Both the position numbers and the translations under genes were made by a program. Shown here one piece after another: positions 32,020 to 40,155 of a stretch of DNA of 64,000 nt. A model generated the notes under the pieces. That model searched no databases. It had not been told where the DNA came from and saw nothing but the letters and a program-made list of their open reading frames with translations. Each line of letters opens with the position of its first letter. Position 1 is the first letter of the stretch. Location of the stretch: the NCBI GenBank assembly GCA_040882285.1, contig JBBEBQ010000007.1, positions 86,533-150,532 on the forward strand, read 5' to 3'. This DNA comes from Gemmatimonadaceae bacterium. GTDB taxonomy: Bacteria; Gemmatimonadota; Gemmatimonadetes; Gemmatimonadales; Gemmatimonadaceae.

Positions 32020-34098
32020 GTGACCGACACTCCGCGTACCTACCAGCCGCGCGCGCGCGTCCCCAACGCCGCGCCGGCGCGGGGCGATCTTGCCGCCGAC
32101 CTCAATCCCGTCCAAGCGGCCGCGGCCACGCACGGCGACGGGCCGCTGCTGATCATCGCGGGCGCGGGCACCGGCAAGACGCGCACGCTGGTATACCGCG
32201 TTGCGCACCTCATCGAGCGCGGCATAAGACCGGAGCGAATTCTCCTGCTCACCTTCACGCGGCGCGCGGCGCAGGAGATGCTGTCACGGGCCGAGCGACT
32301 CGCCGGTGGCAGCAGCCGCAGCGTGCACGGCGGGACGTTTCACGCCACCGGGCACCGGCTGCTGCGGCGCTTCGGCGAGGGCGCGGGAATCCCCAGGGAC
32401 TTCAGCATCATGGACCAGGGCGACTCCGAGGACCTGATGCAGCTCTCCCGCGCGCAGCTCGGCTACGCCAAGGGCGCGAAGCGGTTCCCCAAGAAGGAAT
32501 CGCTGCAGTACGTGTACTCGCGGCACGTGAACACGGGCTTCGACATCAAGGAGATCATTCGCGACGAGTACCCGCAGTTCACCGACTACATCGACGACTT
32601 CCGCAAGATTTACGGCGATTACACGAAGCGGAAGCACGAGCGGAATCTCGTGGACTACGACGACCTGCTGCTGTTCTGGGCGGGGCTGCTGGAGGAAGCG
32701 CCGGCGCTGGCCGACCGGATCGCGGCGCTGTACGACCACATCCTGGTGGACGAGTACCAGGACACGAACGCGCTCCAGGCGCGGATCCTCCGCGGCATGT
32801 GCCGGACGCACTCGAACATCACCGTCGTCGGCGACGACGCGCAGAGCATCTACTCGTTCCGCGGCGCGAACTTCCGCAACATTCTCGATTTCCCCAAGCA
32901 GTTCCCGGGCACCACGATCGTCCCGCTCGAGCAGAATTATCGCAGCACTCCGGACATCCTGGACGTCACCAACGAGCTGATCGCGCGGGCGCAGGAGCGG
33001 TTCACCAAGCATCTCTGGACCGAGCGGACGATCGGGGAGAAGCCGTGGCTCGTCGCCGCGCGCGACGAGCAGCAGCAAACCACGTTCGTGGTAGACCGGA
33101 TCCTCGAGCTGCACGAGGAAGGAATGAGCCTGCGCGACATGGCCGTGCTGTTCCGCGCCGGGTACATGTCGGCGGACCTCGAGATCGAGCTGACCAACCG
33201 GAAGATCCCGTTCGAGAAGTGGGGCGGGATCAAGTTCCTGGAGACGGCGCACGTGAAGGACGTGCTCGCGTTCCTGCGCATCCTCGAGAACCCGCGCGAT
33301 GAAGTCAGCTGGTACCGGATCCTCCAGCTCCTGCCCGGCATCGGTGAGACGACGGCGCGGGCCGCGATCGACGCGATGGCCGCGCTCGCGTGGGAGTCGG
33401 GCGCGTTCGGCAGATACAACCCTCCCCCGCGCGCGCGAGCCGCGCACGCCGCGCTCGTCGCGCTCCTGGACACACTGCGCACGCGCGAGAGCGCCGATGC
33501 CGGATCCGTCAGCGCGGAGATCGCGGGCGTGCGCTCGATGTACGACGCGATCCTGAAAGAGCGGTACGACCGGCCGGAGCCGCGCCTGGCCGACCTCGAC
33601 CAGCTCCAGGTCATCGCCGCCGGCTATCCCGACCGCGAAGCGTTTCTCTCGGCGCTCGCGCTCGAGCCGCCGCAGGCCACGCAGGACCTGGTCGGCGACA
33701 AGTCCCGCAGCGAGGACGACTGCCTGGTGCTGAGCACTGCGCATTCAGCCAAGGGCAAGGAATGGGACGCGGTGTTCGTCATTTGGGCGCTGGACGGCTG
33801 GTTTCCTTCTTCGCGTTCATTGTCCGATCCCGAACAGCTGGAGGAGGAGCGCCGGCTCATGTACGTCGCGATGACGCGCGCGCGCGACCACCTCGCCGTG
33901 ATCTACCCGCTGAACAGCTACGGCTCGCGCATGGGCTCGGACTACTTCGTCGCCCAGCTCTCGCGGTTCATCGACGCGGGCGTGCGGGAGAAGATGGAGC
34001 GCGTGACTCTGGCGGCGCCCGCGGCGGAAGCGGCGCCAGAGGTCCAGCTGCCGACCGTGGATCTGCGGGCGCTGTTGCGGGGGCGGTTCGGAGGCTAG
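32020..34098 (+). CDS. UvrD/Rep/PcrA-type superfamily 1 DNA helicase
   Basis: 692 codons, GTG start. Motif I GAGTGKTRTLVYRVA, Ia LLLTFTRRAAQEML, II ILVDEYQDTNALQ, III VVGDDAQSIYSFRGA, IV LEQNYRSTPDILD, V LVLSTAHSAKGKEWD (variant of the usual HxxKGLE), VI EERRLMYVAMTRARDHLAV. A 3'-5' ATP-dependent helicase acting in repair or replication restart. Shorter than PcrA and lacking its C-terminal Tudor-like tail, so I do not assign uvrD or pcrA. Confidence 0.93.
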   Translation: MTDTPRTYQPRARVPNAAPARGDLAADLNPVQAAAATHGDGPLLIIAGAGTGKTRTLVYRVAHLIERGIRPERILLLTFTRRAAQEMLSRAERLAGGSSRSVHGGTFHATGHRLLRRFGEGAGIPRDFSIMDQGDSEDLMQLSRAQLGYAKGAKRFPKKESLQYVYSRHVNTGFDIKEIIRDEYPQFTDYIDDFRKIYGDYTKRKHERNLVDYDDLLLFWAGLLEEAPALADRIAALYDHILVDEYQDTNALQARILRGMCRTHSNITVVGDDAQSIYSFRGANFRNILDFPKQFPGTTIVPLEQNYRSTPDILDVTNELIARAQERFTKHLWTERTIGEKPWLVAARDEQQQTTFVVDRILELHEEGMSLRDMAVLFRAGYMSADLEIELTNRKIPFEKWGGIKFLETAHVKDVLAFLRILENPRDEVSWYRILQLLPGIGETTARAAIDAMAALAWESGAFGRYNPPPRARAAHAALVALLDTLRTRESADAGSVSAEIAGVRSMYDAILKERYDRPEPRLADLDQLQVIAAGYPDREAFLSALALEPPQATQDLVGDKSRSEDDCLVLSTAHSAKGKEWDAVFVIWALDGWFPSSRSLSDPEQLEEERRLMYVAMTRARDHLAVIYPLNSYGSRMGSDYFVAQLSRFIDAGVREKMERVTLAAPAAEAAPEVQLPTVDLRALLRGRFGG

Positions 34099-34187
34099 CC
34101 CCACCAACTGGCCCTCCAAGTGCGTTGAGGGGTGCGCTACAATGCCCCCGTTCATATCATAGAAGGACCGTCAACCCGGAGAGTCAC

Positions 34188-34565
34188 GTGGTCCTTAACC
34201 AGTCAGTGTCGCGAGCCCTCGCCGTCCTTCTCGCTGCAACCGCGGTCAGCTGCAGCGATCCGGCCGAGCCCGAGGTGGTCACCGACGTCGCCGTTATAGG
34301 CGTGATCCGCAGCATGGGGATAAATCAAACGCTCCAGTTCGAGGGGCGCGCCATCACGAACTACGGCGTGCGCGTGGACGAACTGGTCACGTGGAGCGTG
34401 TCCAACTCGGCCGTCATCAGCGTGTCAGGCGAGATAGTGACAGTCGACGGGAACCTGGTAAACCGCGCGACCGTGACAGGACTAGCCGTAGGAGCGGCCG
34501 ACCTCATAGGCACCGCCCAAGGGGTGACCGGCTCCGTCAGGGTGACTGTGAATCCACCTGTCTGA
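34188..34565 (+). CDS. Ig-like (Big_2-type) lipoprotein, paralogue 1
   Basis: 125 codons from GTG at 34188. Signal peptide with lipobox ending AATAVSC, then one ~90-residue beta-sandwich: INQTLQFEGRAITNYGVRVD, WSVSNSAVISVSGEIVTVDG, ATVTGLAVGAADLIGTAQGV, GSVRVTVNP. This matches bacterial Ig-like group 2 domains (S-x-x-P-x-V-A-x-V-x-x-x-G-x-V-x-G-x-x-x-G-x-A-x-I-x-A). Clearly related to the gene at 35707. Probably tethered to a membrane and facing the periplasm or surface; role unknown. Confidence 0.75.
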   Translation: MVLNQSVSRALAVLLAATAVSCSDPAEPEVVTDVAVIGVIRSMGINQTLQFEGRAITNYGVRVDELVTWSVSNSAVISVSGEIVTVDGNLVNRATVTGLAVGAADLIGTAQGVTGSVRVTVNPPV

Positions 34566-34598
34566 TGACACGGCCGATTGGCGACCGGTCGGCGATGA

Positions 34599-35663
34599 CT
34601 AGCCGCCGCGCAGCCGAAGCCATTGCCGAATCGCGCCGAAGGGGTCGTTCGGCGACCCCTTCGCCAGACGCAGCACCGTCGCGATCGTAGCGCGCAGGTC
34701 GCGGTCTTCGGCCCAGTAGATCTCGTCGAACAGCGCCAGCTCGTTGGCGTAAACCACGCGGGCCAGAACGTACGCGTTGTTCAGCGGCACGCGCTCGGCG
34801 TACCACGGGCCGATCGTGCGCAGCAGCGGTCCGACGCTGTCGACGAGCGCGCGGCGCGCGTGCGCGTACACGGTGTCGCGCGCGAGCAGCCGGCGCTCGC
34901 GGCTCTCCGGATGCGCGGCGAACGCCGAGTCCAGCGAGCGTGACAGCGACGCCCAGAACGCGCTCAGCACCTTCTGGTCGCGCCACGAAGCGTCGCTCCG
35001 CGCCGCGGCATCCACCGATCCGCGCGAGCGAAAGAATCTCTCCGCGCCCCGCGCGCCCACGAAGCTGGCGAACGACTCGTTGAAGATCGCCTGGCCCTTC
35101 GGGAAGTACGTGCTGTGCGTGATCTCGTGGATCACGGTGTTGACGAGATCGAGCGAGTCGTGCCGCAGCGTGGTGCTGAGCAGTGGGTCCTCGAACCAGC
35201 CCAGCGTGCTGAAGGCGTCCGACGTTCTCAGATACGTGTCGTAGCCCTTCTCCTCCAGCTCGCGGCGCGCCTTCAGCGCGTCGTCCAGGTCGAAGAAGCC
35301 GCGATACGGCAGCCGTCCGACGACCGGGTATCGCCAGCTGTAGCCCGCGAGTGAGTCGCGCCGCGCGGCGCTCAGCACGAGTAGGAGCGTGTCGCGCCCG
35401 ATGTCCGTGAACGTCGTAAAGCTGCCCCCCGGATCGAGGCCCAGGGAATCCGCCGCGAACCGGCGCGCGGCGAGGACGAGCCGGAGCTTCTGTCTCACCG
35501 AGTCCGCCAGGGCGGGGTCGTCGATCAGCCGCTGAATCGGCCGCCGGCCGGCGAGAATCCTGGCCTCCTCGACCGCCGCCCGCCCGAGGTAGCACCCCTG
35601 GGCGATACCCAGCAACGCGACCAACGCGAGGACCTGAGTGGTCCTGTTCATGTAATGCGGCAT
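34599..35663 (-). CDS. Predicted aminopeptidase lipoprotein (PF10023/COG4324-like)
   Basis: 354 codons from ATG at 35661-35663, with GAAAGA upstream; ATG at 35651 is an alternative. Lipoprotein-type N-terminus (VLALVALLGIAQGC). Zinc-protease motif HEITHSTYFPKGQAIFNESF, i.e. HExxH with a downstream NESFAxFVG helix, as in COG4324 predicted aminopeptidases; also GYSWRYPVVGRLPYRGFFD, another family hallmark. Likely a periplasmic metallopeptidase. Sits antisense between the two Ig-like lipoprotein genes; its start is 44 bp from the oppositely oriented start at 35707, so both share a promoter region. Confidence 0.85.
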   Translation of the reverse strand: MPHYMNRTTQVLALVALLGIAQGCYLGRAAVEEARILAGRRPIQRLIDDPALADSVRQKLRLVLAARRFAADSLGLDPGGSFTTFTDIGRDTLLLVLSAARRDSLAGYSWRYPVVGRLPYRGFFDLDDALKARRELEEKGYDTYLRTSDAFSTLGWFEDPLLSTTLRHDSLDLVNTVIHEITHSTYFPKGQAIFNESFASFVGARGAERFFRSRGSVDAAARSDASWRDQKVLSAFWASLSRSLDSAFAAHPESRERRLLARDTVYAHARRALVDSVGPLLRTIGPWYAERVPLNNAYVLARVVYANELALFDEIYWAEDRDLRATIATVLRLAKGSPNDPFGAIRQWLRLRGG

Positions 35664-35706
35664 AGGTATCTTTCGTAATAATATGGCTCGATACCAGGGA
35701 GGAGAA

Positions 35707-36075
35707 ATGCTCAGGAAGAGGTTCATGCTTTCGATCGGCGCCGTCGCAATGGCAGCCGTCATGGGATGCGCGGACGAAGTCGACCCCATGTTCAACGAAG
35801 TCGCGCAGGTCACCGTTTTCTCCGCGAGCGGATACTCCGTGCAGGTCGGAGCTACGCTCCAGCTCGAGGGGCGTGCGGTAACCTGGAGCGGGGACCGGGT
35901 GGACGAGAGGATCGACAAATGGGAGTCGTCCGATCCCTCGAAAGCCACCGTCTCCAATGCCGGACTGGTGACCGGCGTGGCAGTGGGCAGCACCGAGATC
36001 ACCGCCACGGCGGACGGCATCAAGTCCCTGGGCAGGCTGATCAACGTGACGGCGAACGACGGGGGCGTGCAGTAG
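35707..36075 (+). CDS. Ig-like (Big_2-type) lipoprotein, paralogue 2
   Basis: 122 codons from ATG at 35707, preferred over the ATG at 35683 because GGGAGGAG lies 4-5 bases before it. Signal peptide MLRKRFMLSIGAVAMAAVMG then lipobox Cys. One Ig-like domain: VQVGATLQLEGRAVTWSGDR, ERIDKWESSDPSKATVSNAG, LVTGVAVGSTEITATADGI. Nearly co-linear with the protein at 34188, so they arose by duplication. Ends 9 bp before the carbamoyltransferase GTG and may be co-transcribed with it. Confidence 0.78.
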   Translation: MLRKRFMLSIGAVAMAAVMGCADEVDPMFNEVAQVTVFSASGYSVQVGATLQLEGRAVTWSGDRVDERIDKWESSDPSKATVSNAGLVTGVAVGSTEITATADGIKSLGRLINVTANDGGVQ

Positions 36076-36084
36076 GAGCCGCGG

Positions 36085-37911
36085 GTGGCTAGCGGATACG
36101 TCCTCGGAATATCCGCGTTCTATCACGACAGCGCCGCGTGCCTCCTCGACGCCGAGGGGATCGTCGCAGCCGCGCAGGAAGAGCGCTTCACCCGGCTGAA
36201 GGGCGACGAGCGCTTCCCGGGAAATGCCGCCCGGTACTGCCTGGACGCGGGCGGAATCGCCGCCGGCGATCTCGACGCCGTTGTCTTTTACGAGAAGCCT
36301 CTGCTCAAGTTCGAGCGTCTGCTCGAGACGTACCTCGACATAGCGCCCCGGGGATTCGGCTCGTTCCGCCGCGCCGGCCCCCTGTGGATGAAGGAGCGTC
36401 TCTTCGCCGAGCGCGACCTTCGTGAGGGGCTGAGCGGCTACGGCGGCAAGCTGTTGTACGCCGAGCACCACGAGTCGCACGCCGCCAGCGCGTACTATCC
36501 TTCCCCGTTCGACGAGGCCGCCGTGCTCACGATCGACGGCGTCGGTGAATGGGCCACGGCCACCATCGGGGTCGGTCGAGGCGCGGAGCTGGAGCTGCTC
36601 GAGGACCTCCGCTTCCCCGACTCGGTCGGACTGCTTTACTCGGCATTCACCTACCAGGCTGGCTTCAAGGTGAACAGCGGCGAATACAAGCTGATGGGGC
36701 TCGCGCCCTTTGGTCAGCCGCGATACGTGGACCGGATCTACTCCCATCTGCTCGACGCGCTCGACGACGGCTCCTTCCGTCTCGACCAGCGGTACTTCGA
36801 CTACCGCGGCGGCCTGCGAATGACCAACCGGCGGTTCGACCAGCTGTTCGACGGACCACCACGGAAGCCGGAGGCCCCGATCACGCAGCGGGAGATGGAT
36901 CTGGCCAGCTCGGTCCAGGTCGTGTGCGAGGACATCGTGCTGGCGATGGCCCGGCACGCGCACCGGCGCACCGGCCTGGCCAACCTTTGCATGGCCGGCG
37001 GCGTCGCCTTGAACGCGGTGGCCAACGGCCGGCTTGTGCGCGAGGGCCCGTTCTCCGAAGTCTGGGTGCAGCCGGCGGCGGGGGACGCGGGCGGTGCCCT
37101 CGGCGCCGCGTATGTCGCGCGCCACAAGTACTTCGGCACGCCACGGCCGGCTCCGACGGGCGACTCCATGCGCGCCGCGCTGCTCGGCCCCGCGTTCGGA
37201 GCCGAGGCCATCCGGGACACGCTCGACGCTTCGGGCGCGCGGTACCAAGAGGTGCGTGGTACCACGCCCGCCGACGCCGCGGCCGCCATGATCGCCGACG
37301 GGCAGGTCGTGGGCTGGTTCCAGGGACGGATGGAGTTCGGCCCGCGGGCCTTGGGCGCGCGCAGCATCCTGGCCGACGCGCGCGATCCCGACATGCAGTC
37401 CAGGATCAATCAGAAGATCAAGTTCCGCGAAGGATTCCGGCCGTTCGCGCCCAGCGTGCTGAGCGAGCGGGCGACGGAATATTTCGAGATCAAAGGCGAC
37501 GCGCCGTACATGACGGTCGTGTACCCGGTGGCCGAGACCAGACGGCGAACACCCGGCGAGACCGGACTCGACGGGCTGCCGCGCGTCCACGAGGTGCGCT
37601 CCGACATCCCGGCCGTCACGCATCTCGACCACTCCGCTCGCGTGCAGACCGTGTCACGCCGGGAAAACCCGGAATTCTACGAGGTGATCGCGAGCTTCGA
37701 CCGTCTCACGGGCTGCCCGGTGGTGGTGAACACGTCCTTCAACGTTCGCGGCGAGCCGATCGTGTGTACGCCGCGCGATGCGTACGCCTGCTTCGCCCGC
37801 ACGCGGCTGGACGCGCTGGTGATCGGCCCGTTCATCGTGCGGCGCGCGGGCCAGGATGAAGCCTCGCTGGCCGCCGCCGCGCCCGGCACCGGCGCGACCG
37901 GGCTGGATTGA
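36085..37911 (+). CDS. NodU/CmcH-family O-carbamoyltransferase (SxtI-like)
   Basis: 608 codons, GTG start. N-terminal Kae1-like domain: GISAFYHDSAACLLDAEG, ITHH-type EHHESHAASAYYPSPFD (metal histidines), LTIDGVGEWATATIG, FKVNSGEYKLMGLAPFG; C-terminal YrdC-like carbamoyl-adenylate domain: GWFQGRMEFGPRALGARSIL and NTSFNVRGEPIVCTPRDA. Transfers carbamoyl from carbamoyl phosphate to a hydroxyl on a small molecule or glycan. Followed by SxtJ- and SxtK-like genes, the same trio and order as sxtIJK in saxitoxin clusters; substrate here unknown. Confidence 0.93.
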   Translation: MASGYVLGISAFYHDSAACLLDAEGIVAAAQEERFTRLKGDERFPGNAARYCLDAGGIAAGDLDAVVFYEKPLLKFERLLETYLDIAPRGFGSFRRAGPLWMKERLFAERDLREGLSGYGGKLLYAEHHESHAASAYYPSPFDEAAVLTIDGVGEWATATIGVGRGAELELLEDLRFPDSVGLLYSAFTYQAGFKVNSGEYKLMGLAPFGQPRYVDRIYSHLLDALDDGSFRLDQRYFDYRGGLRMTNRRFDQLFDGPPRKPEAPITQREMDLASSVQVVCEDIVLAMARHAHRRTGLANLCMAGGVALNAVANGRLVREGPFSEVWVQPAAGDAGGALGAAYVARHKYFGTPRPAPTGDSMRAALLGPAFGAEAIRDTLDASGARYQEVRGTTPADAAAAMIADGQVVGWFQGRMEFGPRALGARSILADARDPDMQSRINQKIKFREGFRPFAPSVLSERATEYFEIKGDAPYMTVVYPVAETRRRTPGETGLDGLPRVHEVRSDIPAVTHLDHSARVQTVSRRENPEFYEVIASFDRLTGCPVVVNTSFNVRGEPIVCTPRDAYACFARTRLDALVIGPFIVRRAGQDEASLAAAAPGTGATGLD

Positions 37912-37915
37912 GCGC

Positions 37916-38311
37916 ATGACTCCGGCAACGACGCGGCCCGACGACCTCGGGCACACCGGACGGGTCTTCGCCTTCACCATGACGGCGGGGTTCGTCTTCG
38001 TGGCGCTGGTCAGCCTCTGGCGCGGCATGCCGGCGCTCACGGGGGTCGCGCTGGCGCTGGCGGTCATCTCTTTCGTCGCGGGACTCGCGGTCCCGGGAAG
38101 GCTGGAGCCGGTCCGCAGGGGCTGGATGAAGCTGGGAGAAGCCATCGGCCGCGTGACGACGCCGATCCTGCTGGCTATCGTGTACTACGTCGTCCTCACG
38201 CCCACGGGGCTCCTGCGGCGCGCATTTACCGGCCGTCGCGCGGCCCCGGACTCATACTGGCAGCCGCGCGCTCCGCTGCCGGACAAGTCACGGCTCGAGC
38301 GCCAATTCTAG
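37916..38311 (+). CDS. SxtJ-family small membrane protein
   Basis: 131 codons, ATG 5 bp after the carbamoyltransferase stop. Three hydrophobic helices (residues ~18-36, ~40-60, ~82-100), WMKLGEAIGRVTTPILLAIV and a C-terminal SYWQPRAPLPDKSRLERQF, typical of the SxtJ membrane family that follows NodU-type carbamoyltransferases. Probably anchors or assists the enzyme at the inner membrane, inferred from conserved neighbourhood only. Confidence 0.82.
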   Translation: MTPATTRPDDLGHTGRVFAFTMTAGFVFVALVSLWRGMPALTGVALALAVISFVAGLAVPGRLEPVRRGWMKLGEAIGRVTTPILLAIVYYVVLTPTGLLRRAFTGRRAAPDSYWQPRAPLPDKSRLERQF

Positions 38312-38324
38312 TGGAGGCCGTCCA

Positions 38325-38477
38325 ATGCTGTCCGTTATAAAGGAGCTGTGGGCCTTCATGCGCGAGCGGAAGAAGCTGTGGCTGGCGCCGATCATCCTGG
38401 TGATGGTCCTGATCAGCGGCTTGTTGTTCCTCGCTCAGGGGACGGCGCTCGCCCCGTTCATCTACTCGATCTTCTAA
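38325..38477 (+). CDS. SxtK/DUF5989-type single-helix protein
   Basis: 50 codons, ATG 13 bp after the SxtJ-like gene, preceded by GTGGAGG. Sequence MLSVIKELWAFMRERKKLWL then a hydrophobic helix APIILVMVLISGLLFL and a short tail APFIYSIF. The E-x-W-x-F-M-R-x-R-K-K-x-W-L-x-P-I start is the DUF5989 signature. Third member of the carbamoyltransferase trio. Easily missed because of its length. Confidence 0.82.
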   Translation: MLSVIKELWAFMRERKKLWLAPIILVMVLISGLLFLAQGTALAPFIYSIF

Positions 38478-38482
38478 CGACA

Positions 38483-38548
38483 GCTATTGGCTATTGGCTA
38501 TTGGCTGTTAGTGAGCCAAGAGCCAACAGCTCAGCTAAGAGCTAACAG
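38483..38548. repeat. Heptamer element, family 1, compact inverted arms
   Basis: Left arm 38483-38510 (GCTATTGGCTATTGGCTATT...), almost no centre, right arm 38513-38548 (GAGCCAAGAGCCAACAGCTC...). Lies between the SxtK-like gene and the terminator of the convergent SusD gene. Confidence 0.88.
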
Positions 38549-38582
38549 AAAACCGGGTGCGCGTCCGAAGACGCGCACCCGG
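38546..38582 (-). terminator. Intrinsic terminator for the SusC/SusD pair
   Basis: On the minus strand a 13-bp perfect stem (CCGGGTGCGCGTC, loop TTCG, inverse) is followed by TTTTCTGTTAG. Placed 25 bp after the SusD-like stop codon. Confidence 0.85.
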
Positions 38583-38606
38583 CTGTATTACGTGGAGCTG
38601 TGAAGC

Positions 38607-40127
38607 TTACTGTTCCTTGCCGGGACCACCGAAGGTGTAAATCGGCAGACCAAGCGTCTCCAGCTCCTTCGCAGGAATCGGGAGGTGGCGGAACGTTCCC
38701 GCCTGCAACCGCGCCGTGAGACCCTGGCGGGCTCTCTGCAGATCGAGCCCGTTGGTGCTGAACAACTCGACCTGACGCTCGTAGTCTATCGCGGCGAGCA
38801 GCGTAGCATTGTCCTCGACGCCGGTCAGCGCGGGCAGACTGCCCCGCGTCACGCGGCTGTTGTTGATGAGCGTGGCGGCCGTCGTCTTGCTGCCACCCGA
38901 CCGGATCAGCGCTTCCGCTCTAAGCAGATCGCTCTCGGCCGCCAGGATGTATGGCACCGGAGTTTGGCCGCGCGTGGTTGACGTCGTGCGAGCGTGGTGC
39001 GCGTATCTCCTGTGGTACCAGACGCTCTGCATGTAGATCCCTCTGCCGGGATCGCCGAGTACAGGCGTCGTACAGGAAGCCACGGTTCCCGTAGCCGGTG
39101 GATTGCTGGCCTGGCAGTACTGGAAGTCCGACTCGTACCGGGCATCCGGCGACGTGCCCTTGGGCGGGACCGTACCGTCGAACTTCGGCGGGGTCGTACC
39201 GTCCATCAGATTGATGAGGCGATGGTCCGTCCGCGTCCAGCTATTCTCGTTGCCGTAGTAATTGATGTACGACCACCAGTTGGTGAGGTCGCCGGTAACG
39301 AACATGTCGAAAGGAGCGCCGGCCGAACCGGTTCCGATGCCCTTGTCGGCGAGCGTGGCGACCTTCGCCCAGTTCACCGCCGCGTTCTCCGTAGCGTTCC
39401 GTGGAGTGTACGCCATGGTCAGAGCGGCGAAGGTGTTCGCCAGTCTGTTGATCTTCGCACCCGTCAGGTTGCCCACCATCGGCAGCTCGCCCTGCGAGTA
39501 CGTAGCGGTATTGCCGGCGCTCGAGGCAATCAGCGCCTCCCACTTCGCCAGCGCCGCGGCCGAGATCGCCGTGTAAGGCTCGAGCTCAGGCCGTGGGCCG
39601 TTCGGATCGAAGGTCTCATCCACGATGAACGCCTGGTCGAACCACAGGGCGATGTTCATCAGCGAAGCGGCCTGCGTGAACATCGCGAGGTGCTTGTACT
39701 TCGCCGTCTCTGCCGCGGTGGCCAGAGCGACTCCGCTGCCGAACGCGCGCAGGGCGTCGTTCGCGGCGCCGAGCGTGCTGTAGTTGAAGTCCCACGGCGC
39801 TCTGGCAACCTCACGATCGCCTCCCGCCGAGAGATTCTCGTACGCGATCCGCGGCTCCAGGTTGTTGAACCTCATGCCGAAGTTGCCGTAGTTCGCCGTG
39901 AGCATGTCGGCCGTTACCGATGTTGCCAGGTACGGCTCGAGGTACGTGCTCGTGAGGTACCACGAGTTGATCGTCGAGACCGCGAGGTTCTTCACGTCTT
40001 CAGCCGAAGCCAGAGCGCGCTCGACGTCCGGCGCGTTCGGGTTCGTCACTTCGAGGTCGGCGCAGGCGCTACCGAACAGCAGCGCGCCGGCTCCAACCAT
40101 CGTGTACAGCTTTCTAAATCTGGTCAT
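38607..40127 (-). CDS. SusD/RagB-family outer-membrane lipoprotein
   Basis: 506 codons, ATG at 40125-40127. Lipoprotein signal MTRFRKLYTMVGAGALLFGS-AC; mature N-terminus ADLEVTNPNAPDVERALAS, the usual SusD opening. TPR-like helices, e.g. YTAISAAALAKWEALIASS, and C-terminal LRAEALIRSGGSKTTAATLI and RQVELFSTNGLDLQRARQG fit the family. Binds a nutrient at the cell surface as a lid on the SusC barrel encoded immediately upstream (gap 28 bp). Substrate not predictable; no glycosidase or peptidase gene is attached. Confidence 0.9.
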   Translation of the reverse strand: MTRFRKLYTMVGAGALLFGSACADLEVTNPNAPDVERALASAEDVKNLAVSTINSWYLTSTYLEPYLATSVTADMLTANYGNFGMRFNNLEPRIAYENLSAGGDREVARAPWDFNYSTLGAANDALRAFGSGVALATAAETAKYKHLAMFTQAASLMNIALWFDQAFIVDETFDPNGPRPELEPYTAISAAALAKWEALIASSAGNTATYSQGELPMVGNLTGAKINRLANTFAALTMAYTPRNATENAAVNWAKVATLADKGIGTGSAGAPFDMFVTGDLTNWWSYINYYGNENSWTRTDHRLINLMDGTTPPKFDGTVPPKGTSPDARYESDFQYCQASNPPATGTVASCTTPVLGDPGRGIYMQSVWYHRRYAHHARTTSTTRGQTPVPYILAAESDLLRAEALIRSGGSKTTAATLINNSRVTRGSLPALTGVEDNATLLAAIDYERQVELFSTNGLDLQRARQGLTARLQAGTFRHLPIPAKELETLGLPIYTFGGPGKEQ

Positions 40128-40155
40128 GTATTTAGCTCCCCGGTCGGGGTAGAGA

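Noticed and set aside
34537..37632. A 1031-codon minus-strand frame
   Set aside because: It is antisense to the carbamoyltransferase and reads through the aminopeptidase in another frame, with an arginine/histidine-rich nonsense composition typical of GC-rich shadow frames.
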